DNA from: an uncultured Porphyromonadaceae bacterium | Lineage (GTDB): Bacteria; Bacteroidota; Bacteroidia; Bacteroidales; Muribaculaceae | NCBI GenBank assembly: GCA_947177405.1 | Contig: CAMWUJ010000015.1 | Coordinates: forward strand, 1-49,153 | Length of the DNA stretch: 49,153 nucleotides | Direction of reading: 5' to 3' | Part shown: positions 26,843 to 36,685 of the stretch, piece by piece | Layout: each line of letters starts with the position of its first letter | How positions within the stretch are numbered: the stretch's first letter is position 1 | The notes under the pieces: generated by a model | Database searches by the model: none | Told to the model about the DNA's origin: nothing | What the model saw: the letters and a program-made list of their open reading frames with translations, nothing else | Position numbers and translations under genes: made by a program

Positions 26843-29356
26843 ATGTTCAAAGTAGTTTGGGATAGGGAAAGTAACGGCGTTCGCCTCACTATGGCTCCCA
26901 AGGCAGGTGAGGCCTTGAATGTGTCGCCGCGCCCAGTGTTTTGGGAAGAGCTGGACTTTCTCGGACTTGACAAGCTCGGTTGGACATATCCTCATAGCGA
27001 AGCCCCGTTGTTATGGGCCTGCAATCGTCAATATTTCTACAGAGGAGAACTTGTGTTGGAAGTAAAAGGAGGGAACTTATTTGATAAACCTATTACTCAC
27101 CCCCTCATATCTAATCTTGTATTGCAAGAAATAGATTTGAATCAACTAAAACAAGCAAACGACGATTCTCTTTTCCTCCTTGAACACGAAGCCATTAATT
27201 TCATATCTAATGTTTTTCTTGCTCATGTACCAGATTTTACAAAGAAAGATAATTTGAATTATGAGATGCTGGCAGAACGTGTAACGAATTCTACCAAGCT
27301 TAAACAAACCGTTATTAAAGAGGAATGTGGTTCTCTTGATATAATGGAAGAATCTAAAGTTGACAAGCTTGGGAAGACTAAGATATACCATAGTAATATT
27401 GAAGAATTTATAGTCTCATTTTCAGGAGGCAAGGATTCTCAGGTTGTCCTTGACTTAGTTGCAAGGGTTTTGCCACCCGAAAGATTCAGAGTAATATATT
27501 CGGACACTGGATACGAATTACCGACATCGTTGGCTCTGTACGATACTATCATTCAATCCTATGCTTTAACACATCCTCAGATAAAATTCTATACAGCAAC
27601 AAATCATAAAGCTGTTCTTGATTATTGGGATGAGCTTGACTCTCCAAGCAAAATACACCGATGGTGTTGTGCGGTTATGAAGACAGCACCTCTCTATAGA
27701 CTTTTAAAAGAACTTCATGGGACTGGGAAACAGCCCAATGTTTTAGCATTTGAAGGTGTGCGAGGCGAAGAAAGTCTTACTCGGTCATCTTACGACAGGA
27801 TTGGAAGAGGCGTAAAGCATAACAATGTGGTCAACGCTCGCCCTATTTTTGACTGGTCTACTACTGAAGTTTGGCTCTATATATTAACGCACAATCTACC
27901 TATCAATCCTGCATATCGTAAAGGTTTAAATAGAGTTGGATGTGTTATTTGTCCGTTAAGCTCAGAACTTGGAGATTGTTTAGATTATCAATTCTTCAAA
28001 TCTAAGGCGCAGCCATTTGTAGACAAACTCCGCTTAAATGCCGAAAGGGCTGGGATAAGAAGCGTTGACACATATATAAAAGAAAGAAAGTGGAAAGTAC
28101 GAGCAGGTGGAAATAGACACCAGTCTAAGACAAGCCTACTCATCAATTCTGAAAATAATGATTTTGTCGCAATCTTAAATTATCCTAAAGAATCTTTCCT
28201 TGAATGGCTTAAGATACTTGGGAGCTATCAATTAAATTATATTTCTCCCAATGAGTCCAATATTGAGTTGAAATTTAATGGGAAAATTTATTCAATTAAA
28301 TTAACCACAGAGAATAATCGGCAAATTCTTCGAGTAAACGATTGTAATAACGATCTAATTTTCATAAGTTTATTAAAGAAGGTTCTCAATAAAACAACAT
28401 ATTGCGTGCATTGTGAAGTTTGTGAGATTGAATGTCCTACTGGTGCATTGCAAGTTGTTCCAAATGCTAAAATCGACCAAACAAAATGTATTAATTGCTT
28501 TCGGTGCCTTAATTTTAAAGATAACGGATGCGTGGCGGCTAATTCTGTAAAGGTAACCCAAGGCATCATCCAAAATAACTCATCCAATATGATATCGATA
28601 AAAAAATTCAATACCTTTGGTTTCAGAAAACCATGGCTCAAAGCATACATTGATTCTCCTGAAGATTTTTTTGATGAAACCAAAACGATTGTTAACGTAA
28701 AAAAACAATTACCCATCTTCATTAATTGGATGATTGGGGCAACACTTCTATCTGCTAAAGATAAATCCCAGACCACTCTTGCAACGAAAATTCTCCCTCT
28801 CGTCGATGATAACCTTTTTTGGGAAATCGTATGGGTTAATCTATCCGTAGGTACTGAACTGGGAGCGTGGGTTTCAGAGTCCCTTTCGTTTGAAAGGTCA
28901 TTTTCAAGAGAAGAGCTGACAATATTGATGCAGTCATCTTTTGAGAGCGTTCCGGAAAGTAGTAGAGATAATGCTCTAAAAGCATTTTTAAATACACTTA
29001 AGGAAAGTCCTATAGGTAAAATTGGAGGAGGAATTGTCTCAAAAGTTGGAGCGAAACCAATGGTAACACGTCAACCTCACAATGATCTCTCACTTGTTGC
29101 TGCAGCTTACTCGCTGTATAAGTACGCGGAGAAGAATGGTCGCTATCAGCTGACCGTGTCGGAATTCTACAATCCAGAGCAAAAGGAGGGTATTGTGCGT
29201 CAGTTTGGCATTGAGCGAGAGGTCTTCGAGACTATCCTCCGTTCACTCGAACAAGACCGCAATCAGGTACTTCGCTCCGAGTTGAAGATGGGGCTCGACA
29301 ATATCATTTTACGCGAAGACCTAACGTCGGATGACATAATAAAGCTAATGCTCTAA
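26843..29356 (+). CDS. brxP: BREX type 4 PAPS-reductase-like protein BrxP
   Basis: An 837-residue protein of the phosphoadenosine-phosphosulfate reductase family, related to DndC of DNA phosphorothioation. The PP-loop SGGKDS is at residues 194-199, the CC pair at 275-276 and C367/C370 near the active core, and two 4Fe-4S ferredoxin-type motifs follow (C521, C524, C527, C531; C549, C552, C555, C563). The C-terminal 240 residues resemble DUF4007, which accompanies such proteins. A strong Shine-Dalgarno AAGGAG (26829-26834) sits 8 bases before the ATG, unusual here. It should activate DNA backbone by adenylation and insert sulfur; this is inferred from family and operon. Codon and base use differ between its ends (GC-richer) and middle. 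Confidence 0.9.
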   Translation: MFKVVWDRESNGVRLTMAPKAGEALNVSPRPVFWEELDFLGLDKLGWTYPHSEAPLLWACNRQYFYRGELVLEVKGGNLFDKPITHPLISNLVLQEIDLNQLKQANDDSLFLLEHEAINFISNVFLAHVPDFTKKDNLNYEMLAERVTNSTKLKQTVIKEECGSLDIMEESKVDKLGKTKIYHSNIEEFIVSFSGGKDSQVVLDLVARVLPPERFRVIYSDTGYELPTSLALYDTIIQSYALTHPQIKFYTATNHKAVLDYWDELDSPSKIHRWCCAVMKTAPLYRLLKELHGTGKQPNVLAFEGVRGEESLTRSSYDRIGRGVKHNNVVNARPIFDWSTTEVWLYILTHNLPINPAYRKGLNRVGCVICPLSSELGDCLDYQFFKSKAQPFVDKLRLNAERAGIRSVDTYIKERKWKVRAGGNRHQSKTSLLINSENNDFVAILNYPKESFLEWLKILGSYQLNYISPNESNIELKFNGKIYSIKLTTENNRQILRVNDCNNDLIFISLLKKVLNKTTYCVHCEVCEIECPTGALQVVPNAKIDQTKCINCFRCLNFKDNGCVAANSVKVTQGIIQNNSSNMISIKKFNTFGFRKPWLKAYIDSPEDFFDETKTIVNVKKQLPIFINWMIGATLLSAKDKSQTTLATKILPLVDDNLFWEIVWVNLSVGTELGAWVSESLSFERSFSREELTILMQSSFESVPESSRDNALKAFLNTLKESPIGKIGGGIVSKVGAKPMVTRQPHNDLSLVAAAYSLYKYAEKNGRYQLTVSEFYNPEQKEGIVRQFGIEREVFETILRSLEQDRNQVLRSELKMGLDNIILREDLTSDDIIKLML

Positions 29357-29388
29357 ACATCCGAAAAAAACAAAAAATCTGACTGACC

Positions 29389-32300
29389 ATGGCAACGAAA
29401 TATTCAGACATCATTAATCTTCAAAACTTTCTCCCGGTATACGATATTCTGGAAGAGGGGCCATCAACGTGGCAACGTTTCATTCCTACCGAGCAATTCA
29501 ATGATCTGCTTCGTCGTTCGCTCACCGGTGTTACAAGTAATGAGGTGAGCAAGCGCAAAAGCATTTGGGTAACCGGCACCTTCGGCACAGGTAAGAGCCA
29601 CGCCAGTGCCGTTATCAAGCATCTGCTCTGTGATGACTTCAATAATATCAGCAATTATATTGACAATTTTATCAAAGACCCGGCTCTGAAGAATCAGCTC
29701 CGAGCTTTGCGTCAGAATAAGCGATATTTTGCCGTCACTATGAAGGGCGTTGAGGGTGCATATGACATACCGCGCTTTAGCCTCACGATTCAGAAATCGC
29801 TTAGCGAAGCCCTAAGGAGGATTAATCCCGACTTTGTGGTCAAGTCTGATTTTCTCGCAGCTAAAACTTGGATTGAAACTCACCGACAGATTTTCGACAC
29901 AGCAGTGCTTCCAAAATCCGATGAGCTTAACGATTATTTCGACACTACAGATCAAGTGATTGCAGCACTTGATGGACCAAGTCCCAGTCAGCAAGTATAT
30001 CTGAGTGTGGAGAAAGCCGTGCGGGAGCATGTGGGTGCAGTATTTGAGCAGACATCTATCAGCGAATGGCTCGCGGATGTGGAAAAGGAAATTGAGAAGC
30101 AGGGAATTGCTGATGGTCTCATCATATTCTGGGACGAGTTTACATCGGTGATGGACACTTTGAAAAGTGACCGTATCAACGTGCTTCAGAATATAGCGGA
30201 AAAATCGCAGAACAACAATATCTTCCTTTTCCTTATTTCCCACCGTCTTGAGTCGCAGAGTGCAGATTCGAAGGCCAAGGAGATAACCAAGATGAGCGAT
30301 CGCTTTGATGAAATCGAATATAAGATGGACTCACTGAGTACCTATCTTATAATGCGCCACAGTTTCACCATCCCATCAGGTTCCGCTGACCAATTATATA
30401 AGTCAATGCAGAAACAAGTGGTGCCTCATCTCGAAGAAGTGCTTGACTTCTTGACAGACGGGAATAAGGATCAAATAAGTCATATCAAGGGACTACTGCC
30501 CATGCATCCCTACACAGCCTTCCTTTGCTCCGAGGTGTCGAATTTCATAGGGTCGTCGAATCGTAGCGTCATCAAATTTATGCATGATGAAGAGTCGGGC
30601 TTTGATGCGTTCCTTAAAAGCGACACCACCTATGATACCGACATGTTGCTTACGGCTGATTCGCTTTGGGACTTCTTCCTTCCGGATTTCCAGAAGGATC
30701 CGGCGTGCACTACTTTTACGAGTCTTTACAACAACTTCCTATCGAAAGTTCAGTCTCAGAGTGACGACCACGTAAGAGTGTTCAAATCCATACTTCTTCT
30801 TAATGCGCTGTCGCCCAAATTCCAAAAGAGCATAGAGTTGATGACTCCTAACGATAAGGTACTAACCCTAATGTATTCAGGAGATCGCATCCATGGGAAA
30901 ATTGCAGATATACTTGATTATCTCAACGATAATCAGATTGTGAGTCGCGACATCTTCGACGAGTTCAAAATACGTGGGACGCTCTACAATCAAACTGAGT
31001 TCAACTCAGAACGTCAGAAGCAACGCACCAACTATCCTAACGCTGAAGAGGTGCTCAACTACGACACTACGAGTAAGGAAGAAATTCTGGAACTATTCAA
31101 GGTGCCGGATTCTTTACACCGTGAAACTGCTGTGCGCTTTTTCTCGGTAGAGGATACTGACCAACTTATCCGGAGTAAACTCAACAAATTTACAAGCGAC
31201 AAGCCCAACTACATGCATGTCGCCATATTCCTTTCGATAGAAGAATGGCGTCGAGATGAACGCACAGATTTTCTCAAAAATCTATCGAATGATTATCCGG
31301 ACCTTATTATCGTAATTCCCGATGAATCATTGTCGAAAAAATACTACGACAGTTTCATCGATTCATGTGCGAACAAAGCGCTCTCAACCTCCCACTTTAA
31401 CACAGCAGAAGCCAAGGAATATGACAAGGTGGCTCATGGTTTTGTGAAAAAGTGGATAACCCAGTTGAAGAACAATACTTACAATCTGTTCTTCAACGGC
31501 AAGACCTACAACGAGAGTATCGTTGACCAACTCCCCGGGGTTCTTAACGATAAAATCTCCGTCATGTGTTATCCCAAGGGTTTCGAGACCATGAAGTTCC
31601 CCAAGGGAGCTTCAGTTTCGTACACCTTTTATCAAGACAAAAATTGTCCGACTATTATTGAAAAGGTACTCCAAGCGCAGTCTCGTGAACAAATTACGCA
31701 GTTCTCCGGAAACGCAACACCACTCCATTACCTATTTGAAGATGGTGCTAATACACTGCTCACACCGACTGGTGAGCTCTCGGAACTCGCACAAAATGGA
31801 GACTCTTGGCTCGTTACCATTTGTCGTCATATGGATGAGTGTCTGGAGAATGCCCGTAAAGAATATAACGATAAGTTCAGCTTATCGGAGGTACTTGCAT
31901 CATTCATACGTCCCCCATACGGTATGTTCACGTCTTTCCTCAATTGCGCCGCAGTGGCTTTCTCGTTGAGAAAACACAAGGATGACCTATTCATTCCTGC
32001 AATCTCACAGCCCATATCTGACCAAGCTCTGACCGACATGATTGTTGAGCTGTTTAAGATGTGGAAAGAGGGTAAAACCGAATATAGCAAAAAGCTCTTG
32101 CTGCGTTTCGGTTCTCCCGAAGAAAGTCAGACAGTAACATTGCTTACTGAAATATTTGACTTGCAGAAACTGCTAAAGGTTAAGCCGTCAGAAATCAAAA
32201 GCCTCAGTAACGCTAAGTGGTACATTCAGGACCTATGCAAGAAAGTGACTATGCAACCGTTATGGACACTTCTCTATTATCCTAATCTCACTGAAAATCT

Positions 32301-32802
32301 ACGGAAACCCCTCACCACTCTAATCGAGTTGATGAACGCAGAAAATCCGTCTGTCGAGAAAATCAAGAAAGCATACAAGGAGCTTAAACTTAACCAATTG
32401 GAGCTTAATCTTCTTGTTACCGCCCCTTCAAACTACGAAAAAGGCTTCAATGCCTTCGTAGAATCAGTTGATGGTGCAACGATAAGGAAGGAGTGGTGGA
32501 ACGAGATGCTTGCAGTAATAGATCAATTGCCGAGTGAGATAGCATTCCGAAAAGAATCGGATGTTAGAGAGACTATCTTGAAGTTTTACATCAGTAAGAT
32601 TACGCCTAAGCCTGATCCTGTAACACCAGATGTGGTGTCAGAGCCGACCGTTGTCACTGTCACGCCCCCGTCCCATGATTTGGTCATTGAGGCCAAAGGG
32701 AAAATCAAGTCTATCAATATGCCTAATATGCTTTGGCAGAAGACTGCACTTGACCTTCTCGATGAATATCCCGAAGTTGCCGAGTTCTTCAACCGATTGT
32801 AA
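29389..32802 (+). CDS. brxC: BREX ATPase BrxC (PglY-like)
   Basis: A 1137-residue ATPase of the BrxC/PglY family, the largest core BREX protein. The Walker A GTFGTGKS is at residues 63-70 and the Walker B FWDE near 247-250, both in the N-terminal third, and the remainder is long, helical and without other known motifs, as in the family. It is essential for BREX defence in systems studied and is thought to bind DNA and organise the complex. The start at 29389 lies 32 bases after brxP, and it ends 2 bases before pglZ, so the genes form one operon. Confidence 0.92.
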   Translation: MATKYSDIINLQNFLPVYDILEEGPSTWQRFIPTEQFNDLLRRSLTGVTSNEVSKRKSIWVTGTFGTGKSHASAVIKHLLCDDFNNISNYIDNFIKDPALKNQLRALRQNKRYFAVTMKGVEGAYDIPRFSLTIQKSLSEALRRINPDFVVKSDFLAAKTWIETHRQIFDTAVLPKSDELNDYFDTTDQVIAALDGPSPSQQVYLSVEKAVREHVGAVFEQTSISEWLADVEKEIEKQGIADGLIIFWDEFTSVMDTLKSDRINVLQNIAEKSQNNNIFLFLISHRLESQSADSKAKEITKMSDRFDEIEYKMDSLSTYLIMRHSFTIPSGSADQLYKSMQKQVVPHLEEVLDFLTDGNKDQISHIKGLLPMHPYTAFLCSEVSNFIGSSNRSVIKFMHDEESGFDAFLKSDTTYDTDMLLTADSLWDFFLPDFQKDPACTTFTSLYNNFLSKVQSQSDDHVRVFKSILLLNALSPKFQKSIELMTPNDKVLTLMYSGDRIHGKIADILDYLNDNQIVSRDIFDEFKIRGTLYNQTEFNSERQKQRTNYPNAEEVLNYDTTSKEEILELFKVPDSLHRETAVRFFSVEDTDQLIRSKLNKFTSDKPNYMHVAIFLSIEEWRRDERTDFLKNLSNDYPDLIIVIPDESLSKKYYDSFIDSCANKALSTSHFNTAEAKEYDKVAHGFVKKWITQLKNNTYNLFFNGKTYNESIVDQLPGVLNDKISVMCYPKGFETMKFPKGASVSYTFYQDKNCPTIIEKVLQAQSREQITQFSGNATPLHYLFEDGANTLLTPTGELSELAQNGDSWLVTICRHMDECLENARKEYNDKFSLSEVLASFIRPPYGMFTSFLNCAAVAFSLRKHKDDLFIPAISQPISDQALTDMIVELFKMWKEGKTEYSKKLLLRFGSPEESQTVTLLTEIFDLQKLLKVKPSEIKSLSNAKWYIQDLCKKVTMQPLWTLLYYPNLTENLRKPLTTLIELMNAENPSVEKIKKAYKELKLNQLELNLLVTAPSNYEKGFNAFVESVDGATIRKEWWNEMLAVIDQLPSEIAFRKESDVRETILKFYISKITPKPDPVTPDVVSEPTVVTVTPPSHDLVIEAKGKIKSINMPNMLWQKTALDLLDEYPEVAEFFNRL

Positions 32803-32804
32803 AC

Positions 32805-35252
32805 ATGGATGCAACCGAAAAAATAGTATCGTTCAATTCGGTTGAGGATCTTTGTAGCGCAATCCTTGCCGACACCGCCACGAAGGACGTGAATGCACAG
32901 CGCTATCCTGTGCGCTTCATTATGCTCAACAACTTCGAGGCTTTTCGCAAACTCACTGCTTTCTTAAAAACGGAAATCGGTGTGGAAATACTCAATCTCG
33001 AAGATTTCATTCTGGGCGATGATAAATCACTGCCTATTGACCGATTGAAGGTTATCGTTAAGGGTATAACAGAAACCACACTGCTCGCGCCTTTCTCAGA
33101 ATTGGTGCGTTTCTATTCGGAGCTTGAGTTTAACGGATTCTTCAACGAAATAATACTTACCGAGGATACACAGCGTCCAACAAAACGCATATATATCCCT
33201 GTAATTGGCTTGCAGAATCGATTCAACGATTTCATTAAAAGTTTTGGACGTATCAACGAGAGTGCGCCCATTTGGAAATATCTAACCCCAAAGGACGATA
33301 AGGTGACAGTATTTGTCTCCAAATTCAAGAACTTCCGAATACCTGAGCATCTTAATATTTGCTCGTTAGCCACTATGTCGGATTGGCTTAAATTTTGGAA
33401 ACAACAGGCGCCAAAGGACAAAATTCTTTGCGGCGCTAAACCTATATTGTCCGGATGGCAGCACTCCCGTCCCGACTCAATATTCACGTTTAAGCCTGTC
33501 AACAATGCCCATAAATTCTTAACCGAGTTTATGGGAATTAACGTGCCTATCGAATACGTCGAAGACGAGGACGAATATTGGACAGAACTACTGAATAATA
33601 TAGGCAAACAAGCAACGGAGGCATTCTCTTTCAGAGCATTTGTCAATAATTATTTCAACCGTAAGAACATCAAGTCGAAGAACTTGATTGACTTGTGGGC
33701 CAATCGGGAGACCTCTGATTTTGGAAGGTGGTTACTCAAGCATTATGCGATTACGCAGAATTTGGCCGCCAATGCTTCTTACCTCAAACTTATTCTTGAG
33801 GAAACTCGTGATTTACGCAATCCCGAAGCCCTATTTGTCAACATTGCTGAACGCATCCTATATTTTACGACAGCTGCTGAGATTGAATTAAATTTCGCTG
33901 AACGACGAAACCTTATGCAAGCCGAGGCTTCCCGTTTCAGAGACCTTGTCCCCTCCGATCGCCAAAAGTGGATTGAAGATCATATCGTGGATATTGCTCA
34001 AAAGGAATCTACTCTCGATAAAGCCAAGAAATTCTGCACAGCCACTTTCCCATTTGAGCGTAGACTATTCCTTGGATGGTATTTGCTCCGTCATGATCAA
34101 AATTTCGGAAAGTCTGAATTGGAACAATTCTATCCAGACTTATTAGATTATATGAGCGATATCAATCCAATGATGGTTAAATCCGGCTATAAATGGGCTG
34201 TTGACTATCTAAAGGAATATCGGAACGCTAAAATGAATGATTTGATTACTGATAACCTCAAGAATCAACTCGCTCAATGCAATGCTTCAGCAGACACTTT
34301 TTATAATTGGTTCTATCAGTTCCAAGAAAGTCATGATTTGCTTGAAGCATTTAAAGGGAATTCCTATGCTCCGGATAAGATATATTGGGTTGATGGACTC
34401 GGAGTAGAATATTTGTCCTTAATCCTTCAATTGATAGATAAATCGAAAAGCGGTTACGAGACAATCCATGCTGAGATTGCACGTACTACAATTCCTTCAA
34501 ATACTTCAATCAACCGTTTCGAAGTAGACGGGGTGAATTCTATCAAAATAGGCGACCTTGATGAACTGGCTCATTCCGGCCAATATAAAAAATACGAAAG
34601 CCTTATTGCAGAGATAGAAATCGTAAAACGCATTGTGCATCGCATTATTGATGAGAATAAGATAGGATTACATACTATTGCTATTGTCTCAGACCATGGC
34701 CTCAGCTCCTTATCTCGCAAGGCTAACTCCCTTAAGCTCCCGGGTAAAGCACATCACGAAGGACGTTATATTCCTCTTGACAACAGTGATACCACAACAC
34801 ATGACGATAACTTTGTAGTGGAGACAAATCCTCGAGATGGGAAAAGATATATGGTTGCGCTTAATCATGCATCGCTTGGCTCAAAACCGATACGTGAGGT
34901 GCATGGAGGTGCGACTCCTGAAGAAGTGCTTGTGCCATTCCTTGTTTTATCCAATAATGATAAAACCAAACCAATCAACTATAAGATTAAAGCATCGGAT
35001 AACAAGGTGCCAATATCATCTAAGAGGGTTGAATTCTCAATAATACCCGAGCCGAAAACGGCACAGATAATATACAATGGCAAAACTATTGACCTTGATA
35101 AAGATGGTCTGATATGGTATACTACTATTGAAGATGCTTCCGAAGGCAAGTGTGAAATAACTGTAGTCCCGTCACAGGGGAAACCTCAAATTGTTGAAAT
35201 TGAATTCTTCGGAATGGGTTTCTCTTCGGGTTCACTTCTTGATGACTTTTAA
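32805..35252 (+). CDS. pglZ: BREX phosphatase-like protein PglZ
   Basis: An 815-residue PglZ-domain protein of the alkaline phosphatase superfamily, the marker gene of BREX. The C-terminal half has the metal-site strands IYWVDGLGVEYL (about residues 525-536) and IVSDHGLSSLSRKA (about 626-640), with the DxxG and DHG motifs, plus a HGGATPEEVLVPF segment near residue 700. The N-terminal half is unassigned helical sequence. The gene follows brxC by 2 bases and precedes brxL by 2, showing tight co-translation. Its role is likely recognition or processing of DNA within the BREX complex; the reaction is not established. Confidence 0.93.
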   Translation: MDATEKIVSFNSVEDLCSAILADTATKDVNAQRYPVRFIMLNNFEAFRKLTAFLKTEIGVEILNLEDFILGDDKSLPIDRLKVIVKGITETTLLAPFSELVRFYSELEFNGFFNEIILTEDTQRPTKRIYIPVIGLQNRFNDFIKSFGRINESAPIWKYLTPKDDKVTVFVSKFKNFRIPEHLNICSLATMSDWLKFWKQQAPKDKILCGAKPILSGWQHSRPDSIFTFKPVNNAHKFLTEFMGINVPIEYVEDEDEYWTELLNNIGKQATEAFSFRAFVNNYFNRKNIKSKNLIDLWANRETSDFGRWLLKHYAITQNLAANASYLKLILEETRDLRNPEALFVNIAERILYFTTAAEIELNFAERRNLMQAEASRFRDLVPSDRQKWIEDHIVDIAQKESTLDKAKKFCTATFPFERRLFLGWYLLRHDQNFGKSELEQFYPDLLDYMSDINPMMVKSGYKWAVDYLKEYRNAKMNDLITDNLKNQLAQCNASADTFYNWFYQFQESHDLLEAFKGNSYAPDKIYWVDGLGVEYLSLILQLIDKSKSGYETIHAEIARTTIPSNTSINRFEVDGVNSIKIGDLDELAHSGQYKKYESLIAEIEIVKRIVHRIIDENKIGLHTIAIVSDHGLSSLSRKANSLKLPGKAHHEGRYIPLDNSDTTTHDDNFVVETNPRDGKRYMVALNHASLGSKPIREVHGGATPEEVLVPFLVLSNNDKTKPINYKIKASDNKVPISSKRVEFSIIPEPKTAQIIYNGKTIDLDKDGLIWYTTIEDASEGKCEITVVPSQGKPQIVEIEFFGMGFSSGSLLDDF

Positions 35253-35254
35253 CC

Positions 35255-36685
35255 ATGAGCAAAATAGGAAATAAAATACGTGAAGTTTTTAGGGGTTCAG
35301 CAGTTTATAAGAACCCTAATAATAATGAGGTCTTTACAGGTAGAAACTTACCTTCGTTTGTTAAGGACTATCTCCTTGCTACGCATATTGATCAAGATGG
35401 CAATCTTCGCCGCGATGCCTTGATAAAGTTTCTTGATGCTCATATTCCACTAACCCCCAACGCTGTAAAAGCCCGCTTGATGCAGGGTGAGGTGCTGACA
35501 CTCTTGACTCGTTTTGAAGTCAGTACGAGTCTTGCAAACAATAAGACTCTATTTCAAATTCCTGAGATGGGTATTAAGTCAAATGATACATTGATACCAC
35601 AACATATAATTGATTCCTATCCCGATGATTTAATTGACGGGGAGAAATGGGGGATCATCAAACTGGTATATGTGCCACCAATGGATAACAGTCGAGGATA
35701 TGTGGAAATGGCAAAGTACAAGCCGTTCCGCCCGCTTGAACGTCTTGATCTTGCGGCTTTTCGTGAATGCCGCAAGCAATTTACCATTGACGAGTGGATT
35801 GACGTACTTATTTCAGCAATGGAATATACTCCAGGAGCTTTTGCAAATAAAACGCAAAAGCTTGAGTTCATATCAAGACTTCTACCATTCATTGAACCAC
35901 GTCTCAATTTCCTCGAACTTGCGCCCAAAGGTACCGGTAAATCGTATGTATTTGGAAACCTGTCGAAATTTGTTTGGCTAATTGGTGGAGGTAAGGTGTC
36001 AAGAGCCAAGCTATTTTATGACAAAGCACGACGTACTCCAGGAATCATGCTTCACCACGATTTAGTCGCCTTAGACGAGATTCAGTCTATATCCTTTTCC
36101 GACACCATGGAAATGCGCTCTATACTGAAAAATTATCTGGAGTATGGCAAAACCAATGTTGACAACTATGAATTTATGTCAGAGTGCGGTCTGATGCTTC
36201 TCGGCAATATTCCCCTATCGGAAGACGGCTTTCCTATCTCAGATAATTACGTTGAAGAATTACCTGAGGCATTTAAAGAGTCGGCGCTTCTTGACCGTTT
36301 CCACGGTTTTCTTGAAGGTTGGCTTATGCCGCGACTCACAACTGATATGATTATTCAGGACTGGACGCTAAACGTTGAGTTCTTCTCTGAGGTATTACAT
36401 CAAATGCGAACTGCGGCTGAATATAATGGTGTAGTTTCACAACTCATCAAAGTTCCTCAAGGTGCAGATATGCGACATGTAAAGGCCGTGCAACGCACTG
36501 CAACTGCATACTTGAAGCTTCTTTTCCCCCATATAACTAAAAAGGAAGAGATGAATAAGGAAGAGTTCTATCAATATTGTCTTAAACCTGCTATCCGCAG
36601 ACGTGACATTATACGCCAACAATGTTCCAACATCGACCGCGAAAGCTCTTTCTCAAAGCCGATGCCTGATTTTGATATTCAATGA
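35255..36685 (+). CDS. brxL: BREX protein BrxL, short form with AAA+ domain only
   Basis: A 476-residue member of the BrxL family. The AAA+ core has Walker A APKGTGKS at residues 223-230 and Walker B LVALDE at 270-275. The protein stops after the helical part and lacks the C-terminal Lon-type protease domain (no catalytic Ser-Lys region) of the longer BrxL of type 1 BREX; the short form is expected for type 4. BrxL binds DNA and ATP and is needed for defence in related systems. Its end overlaps the start of the next gene by an ATGA. Confidence 0.85.
   Translation: MSKIGNKIREVFRGSAVYKNPNNNEVFTGRNLPSFVKDYLLATHIDQDGNLRRDALIKFLDAHIPLTPNAVKARLMQGEVLTLLTRFEVSTSLANNKTLFQIPEMGIKSNDTLIPQHIIDSYPDDLIDGEKWGIIKLVYVPPMDNSRGYVEMAKYKPFRPLERLDLAAFRECRKQFTIDEWIDVLISAMEYTPGAFANKTQKLEFISRLLPFIEPRLNFLELAPKGTGKSYVFGNLSKFVWLIGGGKVSRAKLFYDKARRTPGIMLHHDLVALDEIQSISFSDTMEMRSILKNYLEYGKTNVDNYEFMSECGLMLLGNIPLSEDGFPISDNYVEELPEAFKESALLDRFHGFLEGWLMPRLTTDMIIQDWTLNVEFFSEVLHQMRTAAEYNGVVSQLIKVPQGADMRHVKAVQRTATAYLKLLFPHITKKEEMNKEEFYQYCLKPAIRRRDIIRQQCSNIDRESSFSKPMPDFDIQ

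Noticed and set aside
33113..33646. 177-residue minus-strand frame
   Set aside because: Shadow within pglZ; serine-rich chance frame.
26843..36685. Dnd or Ssp phosphorothioation system
   Set aside because: PP-loop and sulfur chemistry fit, but DndB/D/E or SspB/D are missing while BrxC, PglZ and BrxL are present.
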